Shown one piece after another: positions 1 to 7,947 of a DNA stretch of 64,000 nucleotides (position 1 is the first letter of the stretch; each line of letters begins with the position of its first letter). The notes under the pieces are model-generated. The model was not told the DNA's origin, did no database searches, and worked only from the letters and a program-made list of their open reading frames with translations. The position numbers and the translations under genes were made by a program. Origin of the DNA: UBA7672 sp038326205 (lineage in GTDB: Bacteria; Pseudomonadota; Alphaproteobacteria; Caulobacterales; Hyphomonadaceae); contig JBBQJV010000002.1 in the NCBI GenBank assembly GCA_038326205.1, positions 1 to 64,000 on the forward strand, read 5' to 3'.

Positions 1-19
1 CAATCGGGGAGCCAACACC

Positions 20-487
20 ATGTACCCCGTCGTCATCGAGACACTCCCCGCAGCGCGAGCTGCCGGCGTGCTCCATATCGGCCCCTACGCCAATCTCTCC
101 GCAGCATTCCAGCAACTCGGCGGCATTCTCGCGGCGTGCAACCTGTTCGCAGATACGCGTGCGCTGTTCGCGATCTATCACGATGCACCAGGCAACAAGC
201 CCGAGGCCGAACTCCGCGCCCATGTGGCCGTCATCATGGGCGAAGGCTTCCCGCCCGCAATTACAGGTCTCGATTATTTCGACGTCGCCGGCGGCCGCCA
301 TGCCGTGCTTCAGCAAACCGGCCGACACGCAACGCTCGCCACGGCCTATGAATGGCTCTATGGAAAGTGGCTGCCGCAGTCGGGTGAGGAACCGCGCGAT
401 GCGCTGCCGCTGGAAGTCTACGTCAACGACCCGCGCGTGACGCCACCCGACCAGCTACGCACCGACATCCGGCTGCCGCTCGTGTGA
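20..487 (+). CDS. GyrI-like small-molecule-binding domain protein
   Basis: Stand-alone 155-residue protein with the look of the GyrI/AraC effector-binding fold (SOUL/GyrI superfamily). Visible family features are the early HIGPY segment (about residues 19-23), a central aromatic FAIYHD segment, and a C-terminal EVYVNDP strand followed by a short PLV end. No helix-turn-helix is attached, so it is not an AraC regulator by itself. These domains bind small hydrophobic or cationic ligands, and some inhibit gyrase or hydrolyse cyclopropanoids; the exact role cannot be told here. A GGGGAG ribosome site lies about 8 bases before the ATG. Only 19 bases precede it, so its operon context is cut off. It converges with the acidic-protein gene at 492-704. 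Confidence 0.75.
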   Translation: MYPVVIETLPAARAAGVLHIGPYANLSAAFQQLGGILAACNLFADTRALFAIYHDAPGNKPEAELRAHVAVIMGEGFPPAITGLDYFDVAGGRHAVLQQTGRHATLATAYEWLYGKWLPQSGEEPRDALPLEVYVNDPRVTPPDQLRTDIRLPLV

Positions 488-491
488 CGAG

Positions 492-704
492 CTAGTCTTC
501 ATCCTCTTCGTCGTCGTCGTCTTCTTCGTCCTCGTCCTCGTCTTCATCCCCATCGTCTTCATCCTCCTCGCCGTCTTCATCCTCGTCTTCTTCCCCCCCT
601 TCTTCGTCGTCCTCGTCGGAGGCGAACAAGGGAGCGACTTGGAGCAAGGCAAACAGCGCCTCGAGATCGTGTTCCAATCGGGCGACGGTCGGACGTGGAG
701 ACAT
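492..704 (-). CDS. small highly acidic Asp/Glu-tail protein
   Basis: A 70-residue protein of unknown function. The first 28 residues look like a normal short amphipathic helix (LEHDLEALFALLQV). The remaining 42 residues are almost pure Asp/Glu: 37 acidic, 4 Gly and 1 Ser. The DNA for the tail is a run of GAC/GAG/GAT/GAA codons and is repeat-like, so its length may vary between strains. An AGAGG ribosome site lies about 7 bases before the ATG, which supports real translation. Poly-acidic tails are known from nucleic-acid mimics and from chaperones of basic proteins, but nothing in the sequence fixes the function here. It is not a recognised family. Confidence 0.55.
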   Translation of the reverse strand: MSPRPTVARLEHDLEALFALLQVAPLFASDEDDEEGGEEDEDEDGEEDEDDGDEDEDEDEEDDDDEEDED

Positions 705-823
705 CTGGCATCCTCTTTTTGCAAAGCCTACGCGTGTGAAACGACAGGCGTGTGAAGCCTCACGCTGCCGCGCTTGTTACGTCAAGCTAGGCCGCAACCT
801 GCCGGAAGTAAGGCGGGCCATTT

Positions 824-1565
824 TCAAGACCGCCCTGCGCCTGATATGAACTGCAAGCAAGCCGGAGCCGGCCGCGCCTGCCTCAGCTCGGCAAAGAGCG
901 TATTGCACTGGCCCTTGCCGCGATTGTCCCTAAAGGTCGATCCGTCATTGTTCGCTGGCGTTGCGCCGATGGTCAGAACGAAGCTCGACCTGTTGGCGCC
1001 CTTCCAGCAGCTGAACTCCTGCAGCGCCAGCGTCGACTGATCCGGCTTCTTCTTGAAACATTCGGTGCGTGTGCAGTAGGTTTGCGAGACCACCCGCGAG
1101 CGCGGCACGGCAACGCACTGCAATGTGACGATCTGCGAAACCGGCAGGCCGTTGTCGAGCGTCAACATGACGACGCCCTGGTCCCCCATGGGCATGATCT
1201 CGATCGCTCTGATGGGAAAATCGCCGTTCGACATCACCATCGAGAACCCGGTGAGCAGGAACACATGGTCCGCCGGCACATCGACCTTCACAAGACAAGG
1301 CGAATTGCACTGCCCTGTCGGCGACGCCGTCTTGACCTCCGTCGCGGCTACGAGCGGAAGATAGCTCGCCTAGCCCGGCAACGATTGGCAATTGAATGGC
1401 CGCCGCCGCCGGCTTCAGCGGTACAACCTTCGTAACCTGCGCATCCGCGATCGGCAGACACGCCAATCCCGCCACACCGAACAATCCAACCCGCTTATGC
1501 CCCTCCAGCGTTCGAAATGAACGAAAACCCGTCACCGGGACCCGATGCCGCGGAAGCAAAGGCAA
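824..1565 (-). pseudogene. decayed secreted protein, frameshifted
   Basis: Two minus-strand frames together read as one secreted protein. The upstream frame (from about 1565) gives a hydrophobic signal-like stretch (GLFGVAGLACLPIADAQ). The downstream frame (about 1368 down to 824) gives a Cys-containing body with GQCNSPC, a hydrophobic FLLTGF segment and a C-terminal KGQCNTLF. The body frame has an in-frame TAG just upstream (near 1370), and the leader frame loses sense after the same place, so a single indel near 1360-1375 explains both. The leader has no ATG, only TTG. I do not recognise the family. It lies directly downstream of trpF, where alphaproteobacteria often carry trpB. It could still be two unrelated chance frames. 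Confidence 0.35.
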
Positions 1566-1607
1566 TCCGCTCGAACCGAGAAGGCGTCGCGCGCAGCCAG
1601 AGGCAGC

Positions 1608-2258
1608 TCAGCCCGCCGCCTTCGCCGCCGCAATGAACGCCGTCACCTTCGCATGGTCCTTGACGCCATGGCTCGCCTCGACGCCGGATGAGACATCGAC
1701 CGCCACAGCACCCGACCGCTTGATGGCCTCTGCAACATTCTCAGCTTTTAGCCCGCCCGACAGTGTCCAGTCCTCGTGGTCGTGCACACGGAACCCCTTG
1801 AGGATCGACCAGTCGAACGACGCGCCATGGCCACCTTCGCGTGTCGCGCCTGATGGCGGTTTGGCGTCGAACAGGAAAGCGTCGGCGCCGACAAAATCGT
1901 TCGCCTCGTCGAGATCGCGCGGCCGGGAGATGCCCATCGCCTTGATCACCGGAACCAGCTGATGTCGCCGCGAGAAGTGCGCCACCTGTCCCGGCGTTTC
2001 CTTGCCATGCAACTGGACCGCGCCGATCTCCGGCGTCTCGTCGACGAGCCGGTCGAGCCACGGCACCGCCAGCGTCGCCACGACCCAGGGCTCTACGCCC
2101 AGCTCTGCCGCCTTGCGGATCAGCGTCTGCGCCTTGTCGAAGTTTACATAGCGCGGGCTCGCCTCGACCACGACGAAACCGACCATATCGGCGCCCGCCT
2201 CGACCGCCTGGGCCAAGTCCGATTCGTTGGTGATGCCGCAGATTTTGACGCTGATCAT
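1608..2258 (-). CDS. trpF: phosphoribosylanthranilate isomerase
   Basis: 216-residue TIM-barrel enzyme of tryptophan synthesis. It converts N-(5-phosphoribosyl)anthranilate to the carboxyphenylamino-deoxyribulose phosphate by Amadori rearrangement. The general base and acid are visible: Cys7 in KICGIT and Asp131 in FLFDAK. QLHG (82-85), LSGGL (166-170) and the phosphate-binding VDVSSGVE (188-195) are all in place, and the length is typical. It sits on the same strand downstream of ihfB and mscL. In many alphaproteobacteria ihfB, trpF and trpB/trpA are neighbours; here trpB and trpA do not follow, so the trp genes are split in this genome. Confidence 0.96.
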   Translation of the reverse strand: MISVKICGITNESDLAQAVEAGADMVGFVVVEASPRYVNFDKAQTLIRKAAELGVEPWVVATLAVPWLDRLVDETPEIGAVQLHGKETPGQVAHFSRRHQLVPVIKAMGISRPRDLDEANDFVGADAFLFDAKPPSGATREGGHGASFDWSILKGFRVHDHEDWTLSGGLKAENVAEAIKRSGAVAVDVSSGVEASHGVKDHAKVTAFIAAAKAAG

Positions 2259-2309
2259 GGTCGCCCGCCTGGCGCAGTCCCCTGAGATTACAGCGAATTC
2301 AAGGGCCCA

Positions 2310-2343
2310 GAAAAGCAGAAAGGGCGGCGCTCTGGCCGCCCCT
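2310..2343 (-). terminator. rho-independent terminator after mscL
   Basis: Read on the minus strand, a GGGCGGC/GCCGCCC stem (2322-2328 with 2335-2341, six-base loop) is followed by a T-rich run (CTTTCTGCTTTT). It lies about 40 bases past the mscL stop codon and before trpF, so mscL and trpF are probably separate transcripts or only partly read through. Confidence 0.6.
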
Positions 2344-2380
2344 TCCGTACACTACATACTCTACTAGTTTCGGGATTACC

Positions 2381-2794
2381 CTACCGCCCCTTGGCTAGCA
2401 AGTCCCTGATCTCCGTGAGGAGCTTCTCCTCGGGCGTCGGCACGGGCGGCGGTGCAGGCGAGGCCGCTTCCTTCCGCTTCAGCTGATTCATGCCCCGGAT
2501 CACCATGAACATCGTGAAAGCCACAATCAGGAAGGTGATGACCAGGTTGATGAATTTGCCATAGTTGATGGCGACGGCGGGGATCTCGTTGCCATCCGGG
2601 CCGAGGGTCGCTGCCTTCAGCTGGTAGGTCAGGTCCGCGAAATCCATCCCGCCTGTAATCAGGCCGATGATCGGCATGATGATGTCGGCCACCAGCGATA
2701 TAACGATCGCTCCGAAGGCCGCGCCGATGATAACGCCGACCGCAAGGTCGACGACGTTGCCGCGCATGGCAAATTCGCGAAATTCCTTGAGCAT
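2381..2794 (-). CDS. mscL: large-conductance mechanosensitive channel MscL
   Basis: 137-residue inner-membrane channel that opens under membrane tension to release solutes after osmotic downshock. The N-terminal amphipathic helix MLKEFREFAMRGNV is followed by TM1 (about 15-45, with the conserved GVIIGAAFG pore segment), a periplasmic loop, TM2 (about 78-100) and a charged C-terminal helix ending in LLTEIRDLLAK. An upstream in-frame start at 2839 is possible, but the ATG at 2794 has an AGGGGA ribosome site about 5 bases away and matches the family's N-terminus. It lies between ihfB and trpF, with a terminator just downstream. Confidence 0.96.
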   Translation of the reverse strand: MLKEFREFAMRGNVVDLAVGVIIGAAFGAIVISLVADIIMPIIGLITGGMDFADLTYQLKAATLGPDGNEIPAVAINYGKFINLVITFLIVAFTMFMVIRGMNQLKRKEAASPAPPPVPTPEEKLLTEIRDLLAKGR

Positions 2795-2921
2795 GAAGTC
2801 CCCTGTGTCGCCCGGCGTTGTGTTCCACGCCTGCTGCAATATCGCACGCGGGCCGAAACGGCTCCAGCCTCAATTCGGAAGGGGGGCTATTCCCGGACCC
2901 GGTTTGCCCGAAAAGTCAGGC

Positions 2922-3224
2922 TTAATCGCGATCTTCCGGATCATGCCCGTTGTTGAGCCGCGAGCGCAGCTCCTTGCCGGCCTTGAAGAAAGGGACGTGT
3001 TTGGCGTCAACCGACACCGAATTTCCGGTGCGCGGATTGCGACCAGTGCGGGCCTCGCGCTTGCGCACGGAGAATGCGCCGAACCCGCGCAACTCCACCC
3101 GGTCGCCGCGCTCCAGTGCGCCAGCGATCTCATCGAAGATCACATCGACGATCCGTTCGACCTCACGCACTTTGAGCGCGGGGTTCTCTTCAGCCAGTTT
3201 TGCAATCAGTTCGGAGCGCAGCAT
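2922..3224 (-). CDS. ihfB: integration host factor beta subunit
   Basis: 100-residue DNA-bending protein of the HU/IHF family. IHF is a heterodimer that bends DNA at specific sites in replication, transcription and recombination. The start MLRSELIAKLAEENP, the ELRGFGAFSVRKREAR beta-arm base and the GRNPRTG arm tip with the intercalating Pro (residue 64) are all visible. The acidic tail (DPEDRD) is short. IhfB rather than HU is chosen because the gene follows rpsA, the standard alphaproteobacterial arrangement, and because of the ELIAKLA start typical of the beta subunit. Confidence 0.93.
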   Translation of the reverse strand: MLRSELIAKLAEENPALKVREVERIVDVIFDEIAGALERGDRVELRGFGAFSVRKREARTGRNPRTGNSVSVDAKHVPFFKAGKELRSRLNNGHDPEDRD

Positions 3225-3375
3225 GGCGACAAAATTGCGCTAAGCGGCGCGAAAGACAAGAGTTTTTCGACTCACATCAAAAAGGTACGGAATCGTTTCT
3301 GTACCGGATTGAACCACTCCGGGGAAAAACCGGGGTAATCCCCGCAGATTCTCGCACCCCGTAGCCGCCCGCCCC

Positions 3376-3414
3376 AAAAGCAAAACGCCCTTCCGACAAA
3401 ACCGGAAGGGCGCT
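3376..3414 (-). terminator. rho-independent terminator of rpsA
   Basis: On the minus strand a perfect 10-bp stem (3386-3395 with 3403-3412, 7-base loop) is followed by TTTTGCTTTT. It begins about 40 bases after the rpsA stop codon and separates rpsA from ihfB. Confidence 0.85.
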
Positions 3415-3454
3415 CCACATTCATTGCAAGTCCGGCAATTCAAGCCGGGAGCGA

Positions 3455-5167
3455 CTAGTCTTCGTCGGCCTTGGCAGCCTCGTCCTTGGTCGCACCCTTG
3501 AGGGCAGCGCCGAGTATGTCGCCGAGCGAGGCGCCCGAATCCGCCGAGCCATACTGCTCGACAGCTTCCTTCTCGTCCTTGATTTCCATCGCCTTGACCG
3601 ACAGCGAGACCTTGCGGCCCGCCTTGTCGAACGCCGTCACCAGCGCGTCGAGCTTGTCGCCAACGGCGAATCGTTCCGGACGCTGTTCGGCGCGATCACG
3701 CGACAGATCGGCCTTGCGGATGAAGGATTTCATCGCGCCGTCAGCGATCGAGACTTCGATGCCGCCGGTGGTGATTTCCACGACCGTCGTGGTGACGATC
3801 GAGTTCTTGCGCAGGTCGATCGTCTCTGTCGGGTCCTGGCTGAGCTGCTTGATGCCCAGCGAGATCCGCTCCTTCTCGATGTCGATATCAAGCACGCGCG
3901 CCGAGACGGCGTCGCCCTTGGTGTACTTCTTGATGGCTTCTTCGCCCGGCACGTTCCAGTCGATGTCGTTGATGTGGACCATGCCGTCCAGATCCGGGCC
4001 GAGGCCCACGAAGAGACCGAACTCGGTGATGCCGCGGATTTCGCCTTCGATGTTGGTGCCAATCGGGTGCTCGGCCTGGAAGGCTTCCCACGGATTGTGC
4101 ATGACCTGCTTGAGGCCCAGCGAGATACGGCGCTTGTCGGCGTCAACGTCCAGCACCATCACGTCCACTTCCTGCGAAGAGGAGATGATCTTGCCGGGGT
4201 GGACGTTCTTCTTGGTCCAGCTCATTTCCGAGACGTGGATCAGGCCTTCGACGCCGTCTTCCAGTTCAACGAACGCACCGTAATCGGTGATGTTGGTCAC
4301 GCGGCCCGTGAGCTTGGCGCCCACCGGGTATTTCGCGCCAACGCCATCCCACGGATCGGTCGCCAGCTGCTTCATGCCCAGCGAGATACGCTGCGTGTCG
4401 GGGTTGATCTTAATGATCTGGACTTCGACTTCCTGACCGACTTCCACAACCTGCGAGGGATGCGACACGCGCTTCCAGCTCATGTCGGTGACGTGCAGCA
4501 GGCCATCGATGCCGCCGAGGTCCACGAACGCACCGTAATCGGTGATGTTCTTGACGACGCCCTTGCGACGCTCGCCCTCGGCCATGTTGCCAACGATCTC
4601 TGCGCGCTGTTCCGCTCGCGACTCTTCGAGCACGGCGCGACGCGAGACAACGATGTTGCCGCGCGGGCGGTCCATCTTGAGAATGGCAAACGGCTGCATC
4701 TGACCCATGAGCGGGCCGACGTCGCGGATTGGACGGATGTCGACCTGGCTGCCCGGAAGGAAGGCGTTGACGCCGCCGAGGTCGACGGTGAAGCCGCCTT
4801 TGACACGGCCAACGATGGCGCCTTTGACGGTTTCTTTCTGCTCGTGCACGCGCTCGAGGCGGGTCCAGGCCTCTTCACGTTTCGCCTTGTCGCGCGACAG
4901 TACTGCGTCTCCGAGCGCGTTCTCGATGCGCTCCAGGTAGACTTCGACGATCACGCCAAGTGCCGGCTGAATTTCGTCGCCCACAAATTCCTTGGCGGGG
5001 ATGCGGCCTTCGGTTTTCAGACCGACATCGACTGTGATGAAGTCGGATGCAACTGCAGTGACCGTGGCGGGAACAACCCTGCCTTCGATCATTCCCGAGC
5101 CGGAAAAGCTCTCTTCAAAAAGGGCAGCAAAATCATCAGTCGTAGGGTTCATCTGGGCGACAGGCAT
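3455..5167 (-). CDS. rpsA: 30S ribosomal protein S1
   Basis: 570-residue ribosomal protein S1, which binds mRNA and helps recruit it to the 30S subunit. Six S1 RNA-binding repeats follow one another, starting near residues 34, 120, 205, 290, 378 and 465. Repeats 3 to 5 carry the clear YGAFV/FGLFV and ISLG(L/M)KQ signatures. The C-terminus is acidic (DEAAKADED). The ATG at 5167 (MPVAQMNPTT) has a GGAG site upstream and is preferred to the adjacent TTG at 5170. Transcription ends at the hairpin near 3400. The usual upstream neighbour cmk is absent; the upstream DNA holds eroded genes instead. Confidence 0.97.
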   Translation of the reverse strand: MPVAQMNPTTDDFAALFEESFSGSGMIEGRVVPATVTAVASDFITVDVGLKTEGRIPAKEFVGDEIQPALGVIVEVYLERIENALGDAVLSRDKAKREEAWTRLERVHEQKETVKGAIVGRVKGGFTVDLGGVNAFLPGSQVDIRPIRDVGPLMGQMQPFAILKMDRPRGNIVVSRRAVLEESRAEQRAEIVGNMAEGERRKGVVKNITDYGAFVDLGGIDGLLHVTDMSWKRVSHPSQVVEVGQEVEVQIIKINPDTQRISLGMKQLATDPWDGVGAKYPVGAKLTGRVTNITDYGAFVELEDGVEGLIHVSEMSWTKKNVHPGKIISSSQEVDVMVLDVDADKRRISLGLKQVMHNPWEAFQAEHPIGTNIEGEIRGITEFGLFVGLGPDLDGMVHINDIDWNVPGEEAIKKYTKGDAVSARVLDIDIEKERISLGIKQLSQDPTETIDLRKNSIVTTTVVEITTGGIEVSIADGAMKSFIRKADLSRDRAEQRPERFAVGDKLDALVTAFDKAGRKVSLSVKAMEIKDEKEAVEQYGSADSGASLGDILGAALKGATKDEAAKADED

Positions 5168-5374
5168 CAAGGCTCCAAAAGGGTTAGTCGTTACAGGCCA
5201 ACCGGCTCATCCGGCGGACTCGCCGCGATATGCGGCTTCAATGCTGAATTTCCGCCGGTTCAGCTGGGGATTTCGCGGCTGGAACCGGTTGTGCCGGCAT
5301 AACCACGAGAGCTGTCCACGATGCGCGTGCGGCTCTCTAGGCGCTGAGCCCCCAAAAAGTCAAGCGAAAGGGAA

Positions 5375-5650
5375 CTACCGCGATTTGTTCGTCAATGATC
5401 GTTCCGGGCGGGCCGGTCGGTTTATTATGATCCGCCATCCGGCCATGGACAACGCGTCCACGACCAGCGGAGATCCGAGAACCACCATGGCCGATGCATA
5501 CCAGTCATTCTGCATGGCCTCCCAAGCGACCGGATCATAGCGGCTTGGGACCGTCGTGGGCCTCCACGACAACAACCAGCCAAACCCGAAAATTCAAAAG
5601 ATCGCGCCGGCAACCACCAAAGCCAGAACCAAACCCAACCGGTCAGGCGC
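5375..5650 (-). pseudogene. small membrane protein interrupted by TGA
   Basis: One minus-strand frame reads a hydrophobic segment (LGLVLALVVAGAIF), then a single TGA near 5600, then IFGFGWLSWRP and a further about 60 residues with a second apolar stretch (ASAMVVLGSPLVVDAL) and a basic C-terminus. Apart from the TGA the frame is continuous from a TAA near 5657, and the parts look like one two-helix membrane protein. No good ATG is present at its start; an ATG lies one base out of frame. This fits a decayed gene, or less likely a TGA read-through. I do not recognise the family. Confidence 0.35.
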
Positions 5651-5659
5651 ATCAAGCCC

Positions 5660-5909
5660 TTAGCGCGCCCTGGCGTCGCATCCCTCCTGCCACGCGCGCT
5701 CACCAGCCGTCTTGATGCGGTTGAACTTTTGCAGCGACTTGAAACGAAGCTTTGCTTGCTCCGCTTCTGGGTAGGGGCTTCGCGGGTGCTTTCGATAGTT
5801 GCGTATCGCTGACGATGCATATTTCAGCGCAGCCAGCCCAGCTTCTTCCGAAATCCGCTTTGAAGCCAATGTGCCTGCCACACCTGCGGCCCGGCTGGGG
5901 GCGCCGGCG
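5660..5909 (-). other. weakly coding stretch next to Uma2 remnant
   Basis: About 250 bases between the TGA-interrupted frame and the Uma2 remnant. One minus-strand frame gives a basic 60-70-residue peptide with a helical look (ISEEAGLAALKYASSAIRNY and a Lys/Arg-rich end) but no ribosome site or known domain. It may be part of another eroded gene. Nothing else is seen. Confidence 0.2.
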
Positions 5910-6467
5910 CTAGATCCGCACCACAACATTGGCACACGACAGCCTCGCGATCGGCTGGTCCGGCACGCGCAGCGCTTCCTCCTGCCGCAATCCGCCTTCC
6001 CGCGATTGCCCGCGCCGGATCACGGTTTTCGCCTTCACGTCAGCGACCCAGTATTCAGGCAGAACAGCTACGGCATACGCGTCGTGTTTGTCCCCGAGAT
6101 CGTCACTCAGTGTTGAATCAGCGACCTCGACAATCAGCTTCACTTAAGCGGAATGATCGTCCCGTACTTGTTGGGCATCATACCGCCCTCGTTGACCACG
6201 ATATCGGGCATCGGCTCGAACCCGTCCGCGAACGACACGGTCGCTTCACTCAGAACCTCCCAGCTGAGGCCGGCGGCAGCGATGGCCTTCTCGAGTCCAC
6301 ACTGAATGTCGGCCTTGAAGCGGGCATGCGGATAGTGCCGCAGGCTCAGCTTCAGGATCATCCCCCCCGCGCTGCTCGACCCTGAAGCCAGCAAATGCGC
6401 TTTTTTCAGCCATCCGTTAGAAATCGGCGCTGGTGAAGGGCGGATGGGTTTTGGCAAGCGCGTTCAT
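5910..6467 (-). pseudogene. Uma2-family (DUF820) nuclease, decayed
   Basis: Three minus-strand frames reconstruct one Uma2-type putative PD-(D/E)XK endonuclease. It starts at an ATG near 6467 (MNALAKTHPPFTSADF, then a stop). A shifted frame continues with MILKLS, HARFKADIQ and EPMPDIVV. A second shift at 6140-6143 leads to LIVEVADSTLSDD and LPEYWVADV. In intact relatives the PDIVV Asp and the VEVADST Glu belong to the active site, and both survive. The first break lies close to a run of seven C (about 6362-6368); the second is an overlapping GTGA. Uma2 genes are common in multiple copies and are prone to decay. The identification is firm from the C-terminal half; the exact start is not. Confidence 0.7.
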
Positions 6468-6538
6468 TGCCCGGACAAAATCCTGCCCGCAGTTCAAGAT
6501 CAAAACACCAATCGAGCTTTCTGGCCGAAGCGCCGGTC

Positions 6539-6898
6539 TCAGCGGTGCTTTGCGGCGGCTTTGCGGGTGACTGCCGCCCTGCCTCGCGCGGGCGCAGGCG
6601 CCACGATGCGCACTTTCCGCCCGATCGCAACGCGCACCGAACCAGCGCGCCCCTCGCGTCCCTCCTTGAAGCTCACCTTGGCGGCGTCAAAATGCACGTC
6701 CTTGCCGCTGCCCAGCCGCCCGCCGAGCGCGAGCGCCACCAGCTCGTCGAAGGTCGCCGCCTTGAAGCGCCAGAAGAACTCATCGCCGCCAGACACAAAG
6801 CGCAGCACCACGCCATCATCCGACCCAGTGTCAACGCCGCGGAGCGCCAGCTGAGTTGTTCTGGATGCGGCCGTTTTGGTGATTGTCGCCTTGGACAT
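6539..6898 (-). CDS. conserved-looking hypothetical protein
   Basis: 119-residue protein of unknown function. The middle has a regular alternating pattern (GVVLRFVSGGDEFFWRF, then FDELVALALGGRLGSG) like a small alpha/beta domain. The C-terminus is Arg/Lys/Ala-rich (ending TRKAAAKHR) and may bind nucleic acid or be disordered. The ATG at 6898 is preferred over an upstream start at 6943 because the extra residues look non-coding. It stands alone, divergent from the SDR gene at 7084. Confidence 0.55.
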   Translation of the reverse strand: MSKATITKTAASRTTQLALRGVDTGSDDGVVLRFVSGGDEFFWRFKAATFDELVALALGGRLGSGKDVHFDAAKVSFKEGREGRAGSVRVAIGRKVRIVAPAPARGRAAVTRKAAAKHR

Positions 6899-7083
6899 GG
6901 AGCTGGACCCCGAAGTCGTCGCCAGACCAAACGCTAGCCCCATCTCACTATCAATCGTTTGATGCGTATCAACCGCCTAGCTGCTATTCGCCTGCCACGT
7001 GTGCAGTCACGCCACATCCTGAGCCACGGTGCACACCGGACGAGCCGACCGTCCACGGACCAACGGCTGGCGGGAGAAACCGA

Positions 7084-7947
7084 ATGAGAAGCACCAACTC
7101 GAAGAGCGTTGTTATCACGGGCGCGTCCACCGGCATCGGCTGGGGCTGCGCCAAAGTCCTCACGACCAGAGGATTCCACGTCTTTGGCAGTGTACGCAAG
7201 CAGGCCGACGCCGACCGTCTCACTGCTGATTTCGGCGCCGCCTTCACTCCGCTGATGTTCGACGTCACGGACGAGGCCGCAGTCGCAGAAGGCGCCCGGC
7301 AGGTAAAGGACAAGCTCAACGGCCAGCCGCTCTTTGGCCTCGTCAACAATGCGGGCATCGCCAACCCCGGCCCCCTCCTCCACCTCGAGATCGAGACCTT
7401 CCGTCAGCAGATGGAGGTCAACGTCACCGGCCAGCTGATCGTGACGCAGGCCTTCGCCCCGCTCCTCGGCGCCGCCCCCGACACGCGCACGACAACGCCG
7501 GGCCGTATCGCCATGATGAGCTCCGTCGGCGGCAAGGTCGCCTCGCCCTTCCTCGGCCCCTACAGCGCTTCCAAATTCGCCCTCGAAGGCCTCTCGGAAT
7601 CGCTGCGCCGCGAGCTGATGATCTACGGCGTCGACGTCATCATAATCGCACCCGGCGCCATCGCCACCCCGATCTGGGACAAGGCAGACGCCATCGACGT
7701 CAGGCGCTATGCTAATACGCCCTACGCAAAAGCGCTCGACAATGTGAAGCGCTACATGGTCGACCTCGGCCGCAAGGGACTGCCGCCCGAAAAGATCGGC
7801 GAGACCGTCCATACTGCTCTCACGACGCCCAAACCAAAGACCCGCTACATCGTAACGCCAGAACCCTTCACCAACTGGATGGGCAACAATGCGCCAAAGC
7901 GCTTCCTCGACAGAACAATCGCAAAGCGGCTGGGGCTGACAGGCTAG
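7084..7947 (+). CDS. short-chain dehydrogenase/reductase
   Basis: 287-residue NAD(P)-dependent oxidoreductase of the classical SDR family. The cofactor motif TGASTGIG (12-19), NNAG (88-91), catalytic Ser147 (MMSSVGG), and Tyr160 with Lys164 in YSASK are all present. The substrate is unknown; the extended C-terminal region (about 230-287) is typical of SDRs acting on hydrophobic alcohols or ketones. The ATG at 7084 has a GGGAGAAA site. Its stop codon shares the palindrome CTAG with the stop of the convergent methyltransferase gene, so the two coding regions overlap by a few bases tail to tail. Confidence 0.93.
   Translation: MRSTNSKSVVITGASTGIGWGCAKVLTTRGFHVFGSVRKQADADRLTADFGAAFTPLMFDVTDEAAVAEGARQVKDKLNGQPLFGLVNNAGIANPGPLLHLEIETFRQQMEVNVTGQLIVTQAFAPLLGAAPDTRTTTPGRIAMMSSVGGKVASPFLGPYSASKFALEGLSESLRRELMIYGVDVIIIAPGAIATPIWDKADAIDVRRYANTPYAKALDNVKRYMVDLGRKGLPPEKIGETVHTALTTPKPKTRYIVTPEPFTNWMGNNAPKRFLDRTIAKRLGLTG

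Noticed and set aside
3974..5302. Long plus-strand open frame (442 codons)
   Set aside because: It is antisense to rpsA; the Asp/His/Val-rich translation is typical of the complement of a GC-rich gene and has no ribosome site.
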